In this document: positions 8,412 to 17,696 of the stretch, in pieces
Numbering within the stretch: position 1 is the stretch's first letter
Layout of the letters: each line of letters opens with the position of its first letter
Assembly: GCF_012978815.1 (NCBI RefSeq)
Contig: NZ_LIWR01000008.1
Coordinates: 31,388-95,387 of the forward strand
Direction of reading: 5' to 3'
From: Campylobacter sp. RM16189
Lineage (GTDB): Bacteria > Campylobacterota > Campylobacteria > Campylobacterales > Campylobacteraceae
DNA length: 64,000 nt
Translations under genes and position numbers: made by a program
Notes under the pieces: model-generated
The model's input: only the letters and a program-made list of their open reading frames with translations
Told to the model about the DNA's origin: nothing
Databases searched by the model: none

Positions 8412-8432
8412 AAATAATAAAAATTATTATTT
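8412..8432. promoter_or_regulatory. Candidate Fur/PerR-type operator upstream of dps
   Basis: Perfect inverted repeat AAATAATAA-AAA-TTATTATTT centred about 44 bp upstream of the dps -10. Its ATAAT/ATTAT halves resemble Fur-family boxes. Its position suits an upstream operator or activator site; binding is untested. Confidence 0.4.
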
Positions 8433-8526
8433 GATATCTAGTTAATTAAATTATACAGCTTATTTGTTAATCAATAGACATTTAATATAATATTTGTTAA
8501 GAAAGTTTAGTATGAAATTTTAAAAA

Positions 8527-9750
8527 TTATTTTTGAAGCATAGTTTTTAAAATTCTTTTTCCTGCTTCTACTCCGGGTTGATCGTATGTGTTAATTCCTA
8601 GCATTATCCCTGTAGCAGATGTTAAAAGCTCGTAATAATATATGAGATAGCCTGCATGCCACTCATCAAGCCTATCTATGCTTATTAGATCTACGCTTAC
8701 TCCCTCTTGAATGAGAGCGTGCGTAGTAGCATCGCATTGTGCATTTATTAGGTCTGATAGGCTAAGGCCATTTGCAAAATTACAGGCTTCAAGGTTGTTT
8801 AAATTTATATTTGGTGTAGTAATTGTCGAGTCATGATCTAAAATTTTTATAAAAGTTACAGTTTTGTCTTTCACGCCATCCATGATCAGCTGTAAAAACG
8901 AGTGTTGATCGCGAGAGCCAATTAGCCCCACAGGTGTTAGTCCGTATCTCTTAAAGCCTTTTTTCTTACCCAAACTTTCCGCCCAGAGCTGGACATACCA
9001 GTCGTTAAAGGCTAAAAATCTATCTGAATAGCTAAAAATAACGTTTATTTTTGCATTTTTATGTGTTGCATAATGATACGCCTTGTGCATTAAAGTATCA
9101 TCTTTATCATTTAAAAACTGTTTTTTGCACTCGCTTGCACCTTCAAGTAGAGCCTTTATATCGTATCCGCATAGGCTTAGAGGTACTAGTCCTATCGCAC
9201 TTAGTACGCTAAAACGCCCGCCGACATTTTTAGGGATGTTAAAATAAACTATGTCGTTTTCTTTGGCATAAATTTCAAGCGGTGAATTTGGATCTGTGAT
9301 GATAAGAAAATTTTGGCTTAAATTTGAAGGCTTAAATTTGTCCAAAATACATTTAAAAAGCGTGATAGTCTCTATTGTGGTGCCTGATTTTGAGCTTATG
9401 ATAAATAGAGTATCGTTAAATTTTAGTTTATCAAGTAGCTTTTCAAAGCTAAATGGATCAACGTTATCTAAAAAATATAGCTCTTTGCTATCGGGCTTTT
9501 TTCTTGACTTGAGAAGGCATTTTAGAGCCTTAACTCCAAGAGAGCTCCCTCCTATGCCTACTAAAACTATATTTTTTATATCTTTAAATTTATTTTCAAG
9601 CTTGTTTATAGAGGTCAATATATCGCCTCCTAGTTCAGGAAGATGATAATACCCTATATCGCCACTTTCAAACTCCTCATTCATACGTTTCGCATACGAT
9701 TTTATAGCCGATATAGGTGTTTTTTCAAAGAAAAGATTATTTTTTACCAT
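8527..9750 (-). CDS. pgi: Glucose-6-phosphate isomerase
   Basis: A 407-residue phosphoglucose isomerase, the short form seen in Campylobacter. Family motifs are visible: the sugar-phosphate loop GIGGSSLGVKAL, ISSKSGTTIET (around 120), NVGGRFSVLSAIGL, and the C-terminal YDQPGVEAGKR that carries the catalytic lysine. It interconverts glucose-6-P and fructose-6-P; in organisms lacking complete glycolysis this mainly serves gluconeogenesis and sugar-nucleotide supply. Its start overlaps the end of galU by 14 bp, so galU-pgi form one transcript supplying UDP-glucose precursors. Confidence 0.93.
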   Translation of the reverse strand: MVKNNLFFEKTPISAIKSYAKRMNEEFESGDIGYYHLPELGGDILTSINKLENKFKDIKNIVLVGIGGSSLGVKALKCLLKSRKKPDSKELYFLDNVDPFSFEKLLDKLKFNDTLFIISSKSGTTIETITLFKCILDKFKPSNLSQNFLIITDPNSPLEIYAKENDIVYFNIPKNVGGRFSVLSAIGLVPLSLCGYDIKALLEGASECKKQFLNDKDDTLMHKAYHYATHKNAKINVIFSYSDRFLAFNDWYVQLWAESLGKKKGFKRYGLTPVGLIGSRDQHSFLQLIMDGVKDKTVTFIKILDHDSTITTPNINLNNLEACNFANGLSLSDLINAQCDATTHALIQEGVSVDLISIDRLDEWHAGYLIYYYELLTSATGIMLGINTYDQPGVEAGKRILKTMLQK

Positions 9751-10570
9751 CTTTATGAAGCTCGTAAAAGAAATTTGTGGCCTCTACAAATCCTGCAACA
9801 CTTCCGCAGTCAAAGCGTCTGCCTTTAAATTTATATGCCAGCACCATGCCGTTTTTAGCCTGCTCTTTTAGCGCATCAGTTATTTGAACTTCTCCGTTTT
9901 TGCCGGGCTTTGTTTGCTCCAAAATTGAAAATATATCAGGCGTCAGTATATATCTTCCGATGATGGCTAAATTTGTAGGTGCCTCTTCGACGCTTGGTTT
10001 TTCCACCATGTCATCAACCATTATAAGGTCATCTTCTATGTATCTGCCGCTTACGATACCGTAGTTGCTTACTTTATCTCTTGGTATTTCCATGACGGCT
10101 ACGATAGAGCAGCGATACTTCTCATATATCCTTACCATCTGAGTAAGAACTCCTACACCTTGCTCGTTGATACAAAGATCATCAGCTAAAACAACGCCGA
10201 AAGGCTCGTCTCTGATAAGAGTTTTGCCTGTATGTATCGCATTTCCAAGCCCTCGCATGCTCTCTTGGCGAGTAAATGAAAATGTGCATTTTGCCATCAG
10301 ATCGCGAATTTCGGTTAGCAAATACTCTTTATTTGTGCCTGAAATTTGGTGTTCAAGCTCGTAGCTGATGTCAAAATAATCCTCCAGCGCTCGCTTGCCA
10401 CGACCTGTGATAAACGCCATATTTTTCATACCTGCTTCTAGCGCCTCGTCCACTCCATAGTGAATAAGCGGTTTTGTAAGTATCGGAAGCATCTCTTTTG
10501 GCAAGGATTTGGTCGCAGGTAAAAATCTAGTACCGTATCCCGCAGCCGGGAAAAGGCAAGTTTGTATCAT
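9737..10570 (-). CDS. galU: UTP-glucose-1-phosphate uridylyltransferase
   Basis: A 277-residue nucleotidyltransferase making UDP-glucose from UTP and glucose-1-P for lipooligosaccharide and glycan synthesis. The N-terminal FPAAGYGTRFLPATKSLPKE is the nucleotide-binding signature; LADDLC carries the metal-site Asp, and EKPSVEEAP, IGRYILTPDIF and the late KGRRFDCGS motif follow in the usual order. Length is typical. It is the first gene of the galU-pgi unit. Confidence 0.94.
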   Translation of the reverse strand: MIQTCLFPAAGYGTRFLPATKSLPKEMLPILTKPLIHYGVDEALEAGMKNMAFITGRGKRALEDYFDISYELEHQISGTNKEYLLTEIRDLMAKCTFSFTRQESMRGLGNAIHTGKTLIRDEPFGVVLADDLCINEQGVGVLTQMVRIYEKYRCSIVAVMEIPRDKVSNYGIVSGRYIEDDLIMVDDMVEKPSVEEAPTNLAIIGRYILTPDIFSILEQTKPGKNGEVQITDALKEQAKNGMVLAYKFKGRRFDCGSVAGFVEATNFFYELHKDGKK

Positions 10571-10684
10571 AAATTTCCTTTTTTAAAGATATTTTAACCA
10601 AGGCTTACTAAATGCGAAATTAAGATAGCTAAATTTGAGTGTAGTTTGCTAAATTTTACAAACAAAGAAGGTGAGGGAGAGGGA

Positions 10685-11197
10685 TTAAACCCCCTTAAAT
10701 GCAGCTTTTGCGTTAGCTATATCGGTTTCATCCGGATGGCTTGCAGCAGCAGCCCATCTTGCTTCGCGCTCAGGCGTGATAGGATGAAGCGCTTTATCTC
10801 CTGCTTTTGCAGCCATTTCGCGCATCTGCTCGATAAGTTTTGGATCGATCGCACCTTGGCAGATAAATTCGCGCAAAATTTTATTGCCGTTTTGCTCTAA
10901 AATTTCTCTACCGACTTCAAGCATCTTTACTCCGTGCTCGCCTTCAGGCTCGGCTCCAAGAGTTATAAAAAGACCTACATTTTTATTTTTAATCTTTTCT
11001 TTTATGTAGCGTTTAAAATGGGCGTCAGGACCGCCCTTATCTACATAAAAGCCAACCGCTACGAAGTCAAATTCGCCCAAATCCTTAACGCACTCATCTT
11101 CAAAGCTAACCGCCTTACATCCGATCTCTTCTGCTATGGCTTCGCCCACTTTGCGCGTATTTCCAGTTAGTGAGCTATAAACTACAACTTTTTTCAT
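10685..11197 (-). CDS. Flavodoxin-family protein, last gene of the heme operon (BilS-like)
   Basis: A 170-residue flavodoxin-fold protein. The FMN phosphate loop SSLTGNTRKV lies at residues 8-17, then FVAVGFYVDKGGPD and LFITLGAEPEGEHG supply the flavin-contact loops. The VDKG segment and the long C-terminal tail (PITPEREARWAAAASHPDE) recall the BilS-like single-domain flavodoxins; that placement is from memory. It shares an ATGA overlap with the radical SAM gene upstream, so the two are translationally coupled. The likely role, by inference, is delivery of low-potential electrons to that radical SAM enzyme. Confidence 0.78.
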   Translation of the reverse strand: MKKVVVYSSLTGNTRKVGEAIAEEIGCKAVSFEDECVKDLGEFDFVAVGFYVDKGGPDAHFKRYIKEKIKNKNVGLFITLGAEPEGEHGVKMLEVGREILEQNGNKILREFICQGAIDPKLIEQMREMAAKAGDKALHPITPEREARWAAAASHPDETDIANAKAAFKGV

Positions 11198-12414
11198 TCA
11201 AAATCCTTTCTTGCTATTTTTGATATTTCAGCCGCCATAGTATTTCCCCAAAATACTCCTTCAATATTTAAGGTTGCACCATGATCGTTAACTTTCATAT
11301 AGTCGTGTTTTTCGCAAAGTTTTAGAAAATCTTTGATCTCTTCAAGAGTAGTAGGCTTTATATATTGACTCATATCGCTAAATTTTACATTTGGATATTG
11401 GAAAAGACTCATAAATTTTCCGAAATTTCTTTGCGTTTCATTTGTCTTTGTGATCATTCTACGCTCTTTATTCATCGCAAACATCGAGTAATTGCCAAGC
11501 CTGCCGCCTGCTCCAAATCCTATAGGAAGAGTATCTTCCCCTTTATGTCCAAGACGGATATATTTATACTTATCTCTATTTTTTCTATTTATCTTTGTGT
11601 GTTCTAAAACTTCGTAATCTCCGCTATCAAGAAGAGAATTTGCAAAAGCGTGATGAAGCTTTTTGTCGGTTTCAAGGCTGTAGTAGTCAGGCGAAATTTC
11701 TTTAGATAGAACAGATCCTTGACTAAACATCAATGAGTAAAAACTAACGCTGTCTATTTTGAGCTCTTTTACTATTCTTGCGTCTTCAAGCACCTCTTCT
11801 ATCGTTTCGCCAGGATAATTATATATGATATCGATACAAACAAATTTATCAAAATTATCTCTTATTTGCTTTAATCTCTTAAGTGCTTCTTCTTTATCAA
11901 ATACCCTATTTAGAAGCTTTCTGCCATCATCTGAAAAGGTTTGAACTCCAATACTAAAGCGATTTACCCCGAGCTTATCAAGCAGTTTGAGCTTCTTTGG
12001 ACTTAGGTTGTGCAACGTGCTTTCAAGGCTAAATTCGCAAGTAGGAGAAATTTTAAAATTCTTATGTATTGCGTTTATTATCGGATCTAAATGCTTCTCC
12101 TTTAGCACCGTAGGAGTTCCGCCGCCAAAATATACAGATTCTATATTTTTGGCTTTCATATATGGAAATTTGCCGAATTTTTCAATTTCGCTTAGTAAAA
12201 ATTCAGTATAAGTATCAAGCTCTCCTTCAAGTTTGCTTCTATTCATCGAGCAAAACGAACAGATATTATCGCAAAACGGTATATGAAAATATATAATACC
12301 GTCTTTACGCTCAGGAGTGCCTTGTAAAAATTCAAAAAGCTCTTCCTCTGTTGCCGGAACAGGCTTGCTTCCGCCTCCTCCAGTATGATGTCCCTTTATA
12401 CGTTCCTTAAACAT
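11194..12414 (-). CDS. chuW: HemN-like radical SAM enzyme, probable anaerobic heme-degrading ChuW/HutW type
   Basis: A 406-residue radical SAM protein with the cluster motif in YFHIPFCDNICSFC (about residues 43-56), then VYFGGGTPT (SAM-binding GGGTP) and GVQTF. In E. coli, ChuW opens heme without oxygen using SAM-derived radicals. The N-terminal GHHTGGGGSKPVP and the location between tonB and a flavodoxin in a heme-type uptake operon favour ChuW/HutW over biosynthetic HemN or HemW, but the protein is somewhat shorter than E. coli ChuW (about 445). A HemW-like insertase or coproporphyrinogen dehydrogenase role is the alternative. It begins 2 bp after tonB. Confidence 0.62.
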   Translation of the reverse strand: MFKERIKGHHTGGGGSKPVPATEEELFEFLQGTPERKDGIIYFHIPFCDNICSFCSMNRSKLEGELDTYTEFLLSEIEKFGKFPYMKAKNIESVYFGGGTPTVLKEKHLDPIINAIHKNFKISPTCEFSLESTLHNLSPKKLKLLDKLGVNRFSIGVQTFSDDGRKLLNRVFDKEEALKRLKQIRDNFDKFVCIDIIYNYPGETIEEVLEDARIVKELKIDSVSFYSLMFSQGSVLSKEISPDYYSLETDKKLHHAFANSLLDSGDYEVLEHTKINRKNRDKYKYIRLGHKGEDTLPIGFGAGGRLGNYSMFAMNKERRMITKTNETQRNFGKFMSLFQYPNVKFSDMSQYIKPTTLEEIKDFLKLCEKHDYMKVNDHGATLNIEGVFWGNTMAAEISKIARKDFE

Positions 12415-12416
12415 TT

Positions 12417-13115
12417 TTAATCCTTTATCTTAAACTCATAAGGTTTTGTTATCACGCAGTGGCTAAGTTCTTTTAGAACCTTTATCTGCATATCTTTTGT
12501 AAGTCTTTCCGCCTCATCGTTAAAAATTTTATTTTTTCCTCTAACGGCGACAACTTTTATCTCATCATTTATTATCTTAAAATCAACTTCCACGTAGAAT
12601 GTCTCTTTAAGTCTAAGCATTAAAGCCTTTTTGGGATAATCCGCTCTAGGCTCTTTTAAAACTTTGAAACCTACATTTTCCTTGCAAAACCCCTCCTTGT
12701 TGATAACCTCTTTTTTCTCTATCGTAGGAGCTGCGACTTCTTTTACAGGAGCAACCTCTACGGGTTCCACTTTTGGCACCTCTACTACAGGCTCTTGCAC
12801 AGGAATTTTCTTAGGGGTTTTCACGACTTTTTTTGGTTTAGGTTTTTTAATCTCTTTTGGCTTTTCTACTTTTACGATTTCAGGCTCTATCTTTACCTCT
12901 TCTACCTCAGGCTCCTTTATAGGTTCTTCTATAATGGGTTCAGGCACAATAGGCGGAGTGGGCTCTTTTGGCTCCTCTTTTACCTCTTTGACAAAATTTA
13001 ATACAACCTTTGTTTGAACCTGCTCCTCTATCTTTTTTGAAAGAATTTCATCTGACTGAAGCGGTATAAATAGTATTGCTATATTTATAATCAAAGAGAG
13101 AATAAAGTAGCGCAT
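12417..13115 (-). CDS. tonB: TonB energy transducer
   Basis: A 232-residue protein: one N-terminal membrane anchor (about residues 2-20), a Pro/Glu/Lys-rich spacer (about 45-140, many EPKEPTPP- and KPKKVVKT-type repeats) that spans the periplasm, and a C-terminal domain with DYPKKALMLRLKETFYVEVDF matching the TonB fold that touches the receptor TonB box. It carries proton-motive force from ExbB/ExbD to outer-membrane receptors. It lies in the same operon as exbB, exbD and a receptor, so it probably serves this heme/iron system. Confidence 0.9.
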   Translation of the reverse strand: MRYFILSLIINIAILFIPLQSDEILSKKIEEQVQTKVVLNFVKEVKEEPKEPTPPIVPEPIIEEPIKEPEVEEVKIEPEIVKVEKPKEIKKPKPKKVVKTPKKIPVQEPVVEVPKVEPVEVAPVKEVAAPTIEKKEVINKEGFCKENVGFKVLKEPRADYPKKALMLRLKETFYVEVDFKIINDEIKVVAVRGKNKIFNDEAERLTKDMQIKVLKELSHCVITKPYEFKIKD

Positions 13116-13134
13116 AGATTTTAACCCCTTTATT

Positions 13135-13935
13135 TTACTTTATCAATAAATTATAAAGATGTTCCACTCCATCTCCTATACGAGGAGTTCCGCGAAGTAG
13201 AAGTGATGATGGAACTGTTATGATCTTATTATTTTTGGCTGCGTTTGTCTTTGAGAGCGCAGGACTCGTCTTTAAGATATCGTTTCCATTTCCCATTCCG
13301 CCTATAATGATTATAAAATCAGGATTTGAAGATAGTATAAACTCAGGCGAAACCACAGGTGTTGCGCCCTCTAATCCGTCAGCTATATTTACTAATCCTA
13401 GTTTTTTTAGCATATCTCCTGGTAGGGTCGATGAGCTAAAAGTGGTAATAGGGGTTGAAGAGAAAAATGATACGACTTTTTTGCCTTTTAATCTTGGATC
13501 TTCAAAGCTTTTAAATTTAGCTTTTATATTGTTTATTACCTCTTTCGCTTTTTCCTCTTTGCCGGTTATTTTGCCTATCTCTTCAATATTACTATAGATT
13601 CCATCGACGCTATCGGCTTTTAGAGTAAGCGTAGGAAGATTAAATTTTTTAAGACTATCTTGCACATCTACCGAGTGAAAGCTAACTATTACAAGATCAG
13701 GTTTTAGTTCGACTATCTTTTCTAAATTTGGCTTTGTGTACGTGCCTACGCTTTTTAGCTTTGAAGTCTTTTCTTCAGGCCAAATTTTTGACATAGAAAG
13801 AGTTGAAATAGCCGCTATTTGATCTTCTGCCTCAAGCATATATATGATCTCAACTACTGCAGGGTCAAGAACGACCAACTTTTTGGCATTTAAAAAACTT
13901 GCCAATATCGCTAAAATTAAAAACAGTTTTTTCAT
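13135..13935 (-). CDS. Periplasmic binding protein of a heme/iron-complex ABC importer
   Basis: A 266-residue FecB/BtuF-class binding protein with a signal peptide (MKKLFLILAILASFLNA). The family's ELKPDLVIVSFHSVD and SSNPDFIIIIGG segments, one per lobe, are visible, together with the connecting long helix. Comparable to ChuT/HmuT or C. jejuni ChuD. The ligand cannot be read from the sequence; heme is inferred from the ChuW-like gene two positions downstream, and a siderophore or cobalamin is possible. The gap to the ATPase gene is one base, so it is co-translated. Confidence 0.8.
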   Translation of the reverse strand: MKKLFLILAILASFLNAKKLVVLDPAVVEIIYMLEAEDQIAAISTLSMSKIWPEEKTSKLKSVGTYTKPNLEKIVELKPDLVIVSFHSVDVQDSLKKFNLPTLTLKADSVDGIYSNIEEIGKITGKEEKAKEVINNIKAKFKSFEDPRLKGKKVVSFFSSTPITTFSSSTLPGDMLKKLGLVNIADGLEGATPVVSPEFILSSNPDFIIIIGGMGNGNDILKTSPALSKTNAAKNNKIITVPSSLLLRGTPRIGDGVEHLYNLLIK

Positions 13936-13936
13936 A

Positions 13937-14710
13937 TTAATCCTTTAATGCAATCACAAACGGATTGTCCTTATATTCGATAACATCGCAGTTTAGTCCA
14001 TAAATTTCTTTTAAAATTTCCTTTGTATAAAGCTCTTTTGGACTACCTTTATATTTCACTTTACCATCTTTTAGCATCAAAACTTCGTTACAAAACAAAG
14101 ATGCCAAATTTAGATCGTGTAAAACCATTATAGATAGTAAATTTAGCTCCTTAGTAAGCTTGGTGCAGATTTTCATAATTTCTATGGCGTAGTTTAGATC
14201 AAGCGCAGATGTAGGCTCATCTAAAAGCAAAATTTTTGGTTCGCTTACAAGTGCACGTGCAAGTAAAACACGCTGAAATTCTCCTCCACTAAGAGAGTGT
14301 GCGATACGCTTTGCAAAATGAGATATGTCAAGCAACTCCATAATCTGATTGACCTTTTGTCTATCTTCCTTGCTGTATCCTGAAAATTGGCTTTTAAGGT
14401 GAGAAAATCTTCCCATAAGTAAGATGTCTTCAACCAAAAGAGGCATAGACAGAACCGATTTTTGAGGCACAAAGCCAAGTGTTTTAGCAAGCTCTTTTAA
14501 AGAGTAGTCTTTAAGCGGTTTGTCGATTATTTTTACTATTCCGCTTTTTGGAGCAAGCACTCTTAGGATGTTTTTTAAAAGAGTTGATTTACCACATCCG
14601 TTTGGCCCTAAAATGCCTATAAATTCGCCATTTTTTGCATTTAGGCTTATGTCTTTTAATATCTCTTTGGCTCCGTAAGTAAAATTTAGATTTTCAACAA
14701 TTACGCTCAT
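13937..14710 (-). CDS. ATPase of the heme/iron-complex ABC importer
   Basis: A 257-residue FecE/HmuV-class ABC ATPase. Walker A GPNGCGKSTLLK is at about residue 35, the ABC signature LSGGEFQRVLLARAL at about 142, Walker B KILLLDEPTSALD and the switch His in VLHDLNLAS. It powers the permease next to it; their ends overlap by one base. It resembles ChuC of C. jejuni and HmuV/ChuV elsewhere. Confidence 0.88.
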   Translation of the reverse strand: MSVIVENLNFTYGAKEILKDISLNAKNGEFIGILGPNGCGKSTLLKNILRVLAPKSGIVKIIDKPLKDYSLKELAKTLGFVPQKSVLSMPLLVEDILLMGRFSHLKSQFSGYSKEDRQKVNQIMELLDISHFAKRIAHSLSGGEFQRVLLARALVSEPKILLLDEPTSALDLNYAIEIMKICTKLTKELNLLSIMVLHDLNLASLFCNEVLMLKDGKVKYKGSPKELYTKEILKEIYGLNCDVIEYKDNPFVIALKD

Positions 14711-15693
14711 CAGACTATGCCCTGCCTTGATTTAATAGCTAAAAACAGAAAGAAAGGCGCTCCAAAAAACGCAGTTACAACTCCGATCGGAATTTCAACC
14801 GGATTTAGCACGCTTTTACCTATAGTATCGCAGGCTAGCAGGAAAAATCCGCCTGCAAATGCTGAAACAGGGATTAATACTACGTTGCTTGAAGTTCTTA
14901 ATATCATCCTTAGAGTGTGCGGTATGATTAGCCCCACAAAACCTATCATCCCTGTAAATGCGACTGAAAAACCAACGGCTAAGGATGAGACGATAAGCAA
15001 GTATTTTTTAGTTTTTTCTACGTCCACGCCAAGGCTTTGAGCCTCTTCATCTCCACTTAAAATGACATTTAGCTCAAATCTTTTCATGTAAAAATATGTC
15101 ATTGAAAGAGCAAGAGGAGCTACTATATATGCAATTCTTTCCCATGTCGCTCCGCTAAGATGCCCCATCATCCAAGCTACGATTCTAAAGCTATCTTCGC
15201 CTATTAAATATGTAGCAAATGATGTAAAAGCGCCTAAAAATGATGAAAAGGCAATACCTATTATAAGAAGGGTTGCTATTGATTTACCTCTTTTTGAGAG
15301 CTTAAATATTACCAAAGATAGCACAGCTGAGCTAAAAAATGCAAATACTCCATAGTATATGTCTGGTAGTTTTAAAAGATATGCTATAACAGCTCCAAAT
15401 GTCGCACTTGCGGCTATTCCTATGATATACGGATCTGCAAGCGGGTTTAAAAACACGCTTTGAACCACGACACCCGAGCTTGCTAGTAACATACCTATTA
15501 AAATCGCCATAACAAGTCGAGGAAGCCTAAGCTCTAACAAGATAGCTTGCTTGATTTCATCTATCTCTTTACCAAGGATTAAATTTGTAATATCATTGTA
15601 GCTTATATCAGCTCCGCCTATGCTTAGCGATATGATGCAAAGAATAATAGTGAGTATCCCAAAAAGGATACTCATCTTGTTTTTAGTAAGCAT
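14710..15693 (-). CDS. Permease of the heme/iron-complex ABC importer
   Basis: A 327-residue FecCD/BtuC-class permease with about ten membrane helices. Typical segments: LRLPRLVMAILIGMLLASSGVVVQ, NPLADPYIIGIAASATFGAV, and the coupling region GMIGFVGLIIPHTLRMI with the late NPVEIPIGVVTAFFGAPFF. It moves the ligand from the periplasmic binding protein into the cytoplasm. Its start lies 11 bp inside the end of the receptor gene, which ties receptor and permease into one transcript. Confidence 0.88.
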   Translation of the reverse strand: MLTKNKMSILFGILTIILCIISLSIGGADISYNDITNLILGKEIDEIKQAILLELRLPRLVMAILIGMLLASSGVVVQSVFLNPLADPYIIGIAASATFGAVIAYLLKLPDIYYGVFAFFSSAVLSLVIFKLSKRGKSIATLLIIGIAFSSFLGAFTSFATYLIGEDSFRIVAWMMGHLSGATWERIAYIVAPLALSMTYFYMKRFELNVILSGDEEAQSLGVDVEKTKKYLLIVSSLAVGFSVAFTGMIGFVGLIIPHTLRMILRTSSNVVLIPVSAFAGGFFLLACDTIGKSVLNPVEIPIGVVTAFFGAPFFLFLAIKSRQGIV

Positions 15694-17668
15694 ACTTAAA
15701 CTCTACGTAGTAGTTTCTTTCTGCTGCTGGAACGTATGCGTTGGCCGCTTCGCTTTGGAAGTCATTGTATTTTTCATTAAATAGATTTTTGACTCCGCCT
15801 GCAACCGAAAAGCCGTTTTTGAATTTATATTTTAATCCAAAATCAACTACTGTTTTAGCATCTATTGTCTCGTAAGCACTATTAAATTGGCTTGAGTAGT
15901 ATTTAAGATCTGTTAAGATGTTGAAATTTTTAATTGGTTCATAGTTTATGCCAAATACAAATTTGCTTTTTGATACGTAAGGAACTCTTTTGCCGGCTTT
16001 TTTACCTTTTTTGATTTTGGCATCTATGTATGAAAATGTTTGGCTTAGCTTTAGACTGTCAAATAGATTTTGTTCTGAGTAAAGTTCAAATCCTGAGCGT
16101 CTTGTCTCATCTATATTATAAAATCTCCAAGATGTCGAGTGTCCTCCTAACATCTCGTTTACGATCTCGTCTTTTGTGGTTGTGACAAAAGCTGTGGCAC
16201 TAAAGTATTGACCTAAGATAAGATCTCTTAATCCAAGCTCGTAAGTATGGAAAATTTCAGATTTTAGATCATTTAGTTTGTATTCCGGTGTTCCCCCAAC
16301 ACTTACTTTATCTGTTAGTTGAGTAGGCGATGGTGAGATATATCCGCGTTCAAATTTAAGGTAGACATTACCTGTATCTGAGTATTTAAAACTAGGAGTT
16401 ATCTCAAATGCGTGGTTGTTCATATTTTTATCAGTATCTATACTATCAATTATTGTCATAGGCATAGGAAATCTAGGAGGCATTGCAGGCATTGTTGTTT
16501 TTGCGTATCTGTTGATATCATAGATTGCCTTTTCAAATCTATATCCGCCTGTTAGTGAAAAAGCGTCTGTAAAGTTGTGCTTTTCGAATGCATAAAGCGT
16601 ATGTGTTTGCTTTTTAAGATCTACAAGAGTGTAGCTGTGTCCACCCATAAATTTTCTATCACGCTCTCTTATGCCTTTGTTTTGAAGATAGTCGTAGCCT
16701 GCTATAAATTCACCGCTTCCGTAATCATATCTACTTTTTAAATTTACTCCTGTTTTTTTATCTGTAAAATCGCTCGTAGCTCCTCGCATGCTTATCTCTT
16801 GATAGTAAGGCATTAAATTTAACTTAAATTTATCGCTAAGCGCTATGGCATACTCAGCGCTAATATCTATTTTTTTATGAGTTAATTGCTCTGCAGGTGT
16901 GCCAGCTTGTCTTCTGTTTTTTTCCAGTTTATCTTTAGTAATAGATTCTGTAGTATCTACTTTAGTTTTATAATAACTCGGATTAATCGCTAGTGTTTGA
17001 TTGTCTGAAATTTGGTAATTTATACCAAGACTTGCGTAAAATCCTCTTTGTTTGTCGCCATCTCTATAGCCTTTTTCATCAAGTGCTTTAAAATTTCCTT
17101 TTAGGAATAAATTTTCGTTAGCCATTCCGCCTAAGCCTAAATTCAGGTCTTTATAAGAGTATGAAGCTAGCTTGGTTGAGACGTTTGCATAAAAATCTCT
17201 AGGTTTTTGTTTTGTTATTATGTTTACTACGCCACCGCTTGTTCCGTTACCGTATAAAACAGCACCGCCGCCAGGTATGATCTCGATTTGTTCGATATCT
17301 TCAATAGCTAAGAAATTTATAGGAACGAAAGCGTGCGAGCTATCAAGCATGTTTAAAGCCATGCCGTTTAGTAAAACTTTAACCGATGTATTTGCCTTAT
17401 TTCCTTGGCCTCTTAAATCAATCGTTTTTCCAAAGCCAGAGTTTATAAAATTTACTCCAGGAGCTTTTTCTAATATCTCTTCTACATCTTTATATCCGCG
17501 ACTTTCTATCTCTTCTGATGTGATGATATAGACATTTTTAACTTCATCTTTTAGAGGACTTTCAAATCCTGTGGCTGTGATGACTGTCTTGTCAAGCTTT
17601 GTTGGAGCCTCTGCTGCAAATAGACCTAATGCTGCAGCAATGCTAATACACGCTATCTTTCTAAACAT
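15683..17668 (-). CDS. TonB-dependent outer-membrane receptor 1 (operon member)
   Basis: A 661-residue TonB-dependent receptor: signal peptide (about 1-19), a TonB-box-like KTVITATGF, a plug domain with VEEILEKAPGVNF, IDLRGQG and EIIPGGGAVLYGNGTSGGVVNIITK, then a 22-strand barrel ending in YVEFKYAY. The plug and barrel edge are close to receptors 2 and 3 downstream. A Met/Pro-rich loop (TTMPAMPPRFPMPM, about 405-418) is peculiar to this copy and could contact the ligand. Being in the operon with the ABC importer and ChuW-like enzyme, it is the best candidate heme receptor here, but the substrate is inferred. Confidence 0.88.
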   Translation of the reverse strand: MFRKIACISIAAALGLFAAEAPTKLDKTVITATGFESPLKDEVKNVYIITSEEIESRGYKDVEEILEKAPGVNFINSGFGKTIDLRGQGNKANTSVKVLLNGMALNMLDSSHAFVPINFLAIEDIEQIEIIPGGGAVLYGNGTSGGVVNIITKQKPRDFYANVSTKLASYSYKDLNLGLGGMANENLFLKGNFKALDEKGYRDGDKQRGFYASLGINYQISDNQTLAINPSYYKTKVDTTESITKDKLEKNRRQAGTPAEQLTHKKIDISAEYAIALSDKFKLNLMPYYQEISMRGATSDFTDKKTGVNLKSRYDYGSGEFIAGYDYLQNKGIRERDRKFMGGHSYTLVDLKKQTHTLYAFEKHNFTDAFSLTGGYRFEKAIYDINRYAKTTMPAMPPRFPMPMTIIDSIDTDKNMNNHAFEITPSFKYSDTGNVYLKFERGYISPSPTQLTDKVSVGGTPEYKLNDLKSEIFHTYELGLRDLILGQYFSATAFVTTTKDEIVNEMLGGHSTSWRFYNIDETRRSGFELYSEQNLFDSLKLSQTFSYIDAKIKKGKKAGKRVPYVSKSKFVFGINYEPIKNFNILTDLKYYSSQFNSAYETIDAKTVVDFGLKYKFKNGFSVAGGVKNLFNEKYNDFQSEAANAYVPAAERNYYVEFKYAY

Positions 17669-17696
17669 TTTTTATTTTCTCCTTTTTTTAGTTGTG

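Noticed and set aside
11194..12414. Plain coproporphyrinogen dehydrogenase (HemN) call
   Set aside because: Operon position with heme transport and flavodoxin genes and the glycine-rich N-terminus fit ChuW/HutW better; kept as the stated alternative.
12664..13017. Antisense reading frames through tonB
   Set aside because: They arise from the Pro/Glu/Lys repeat composition of tonB; Phe/Gly/Ser-rich output and no ribosome site.
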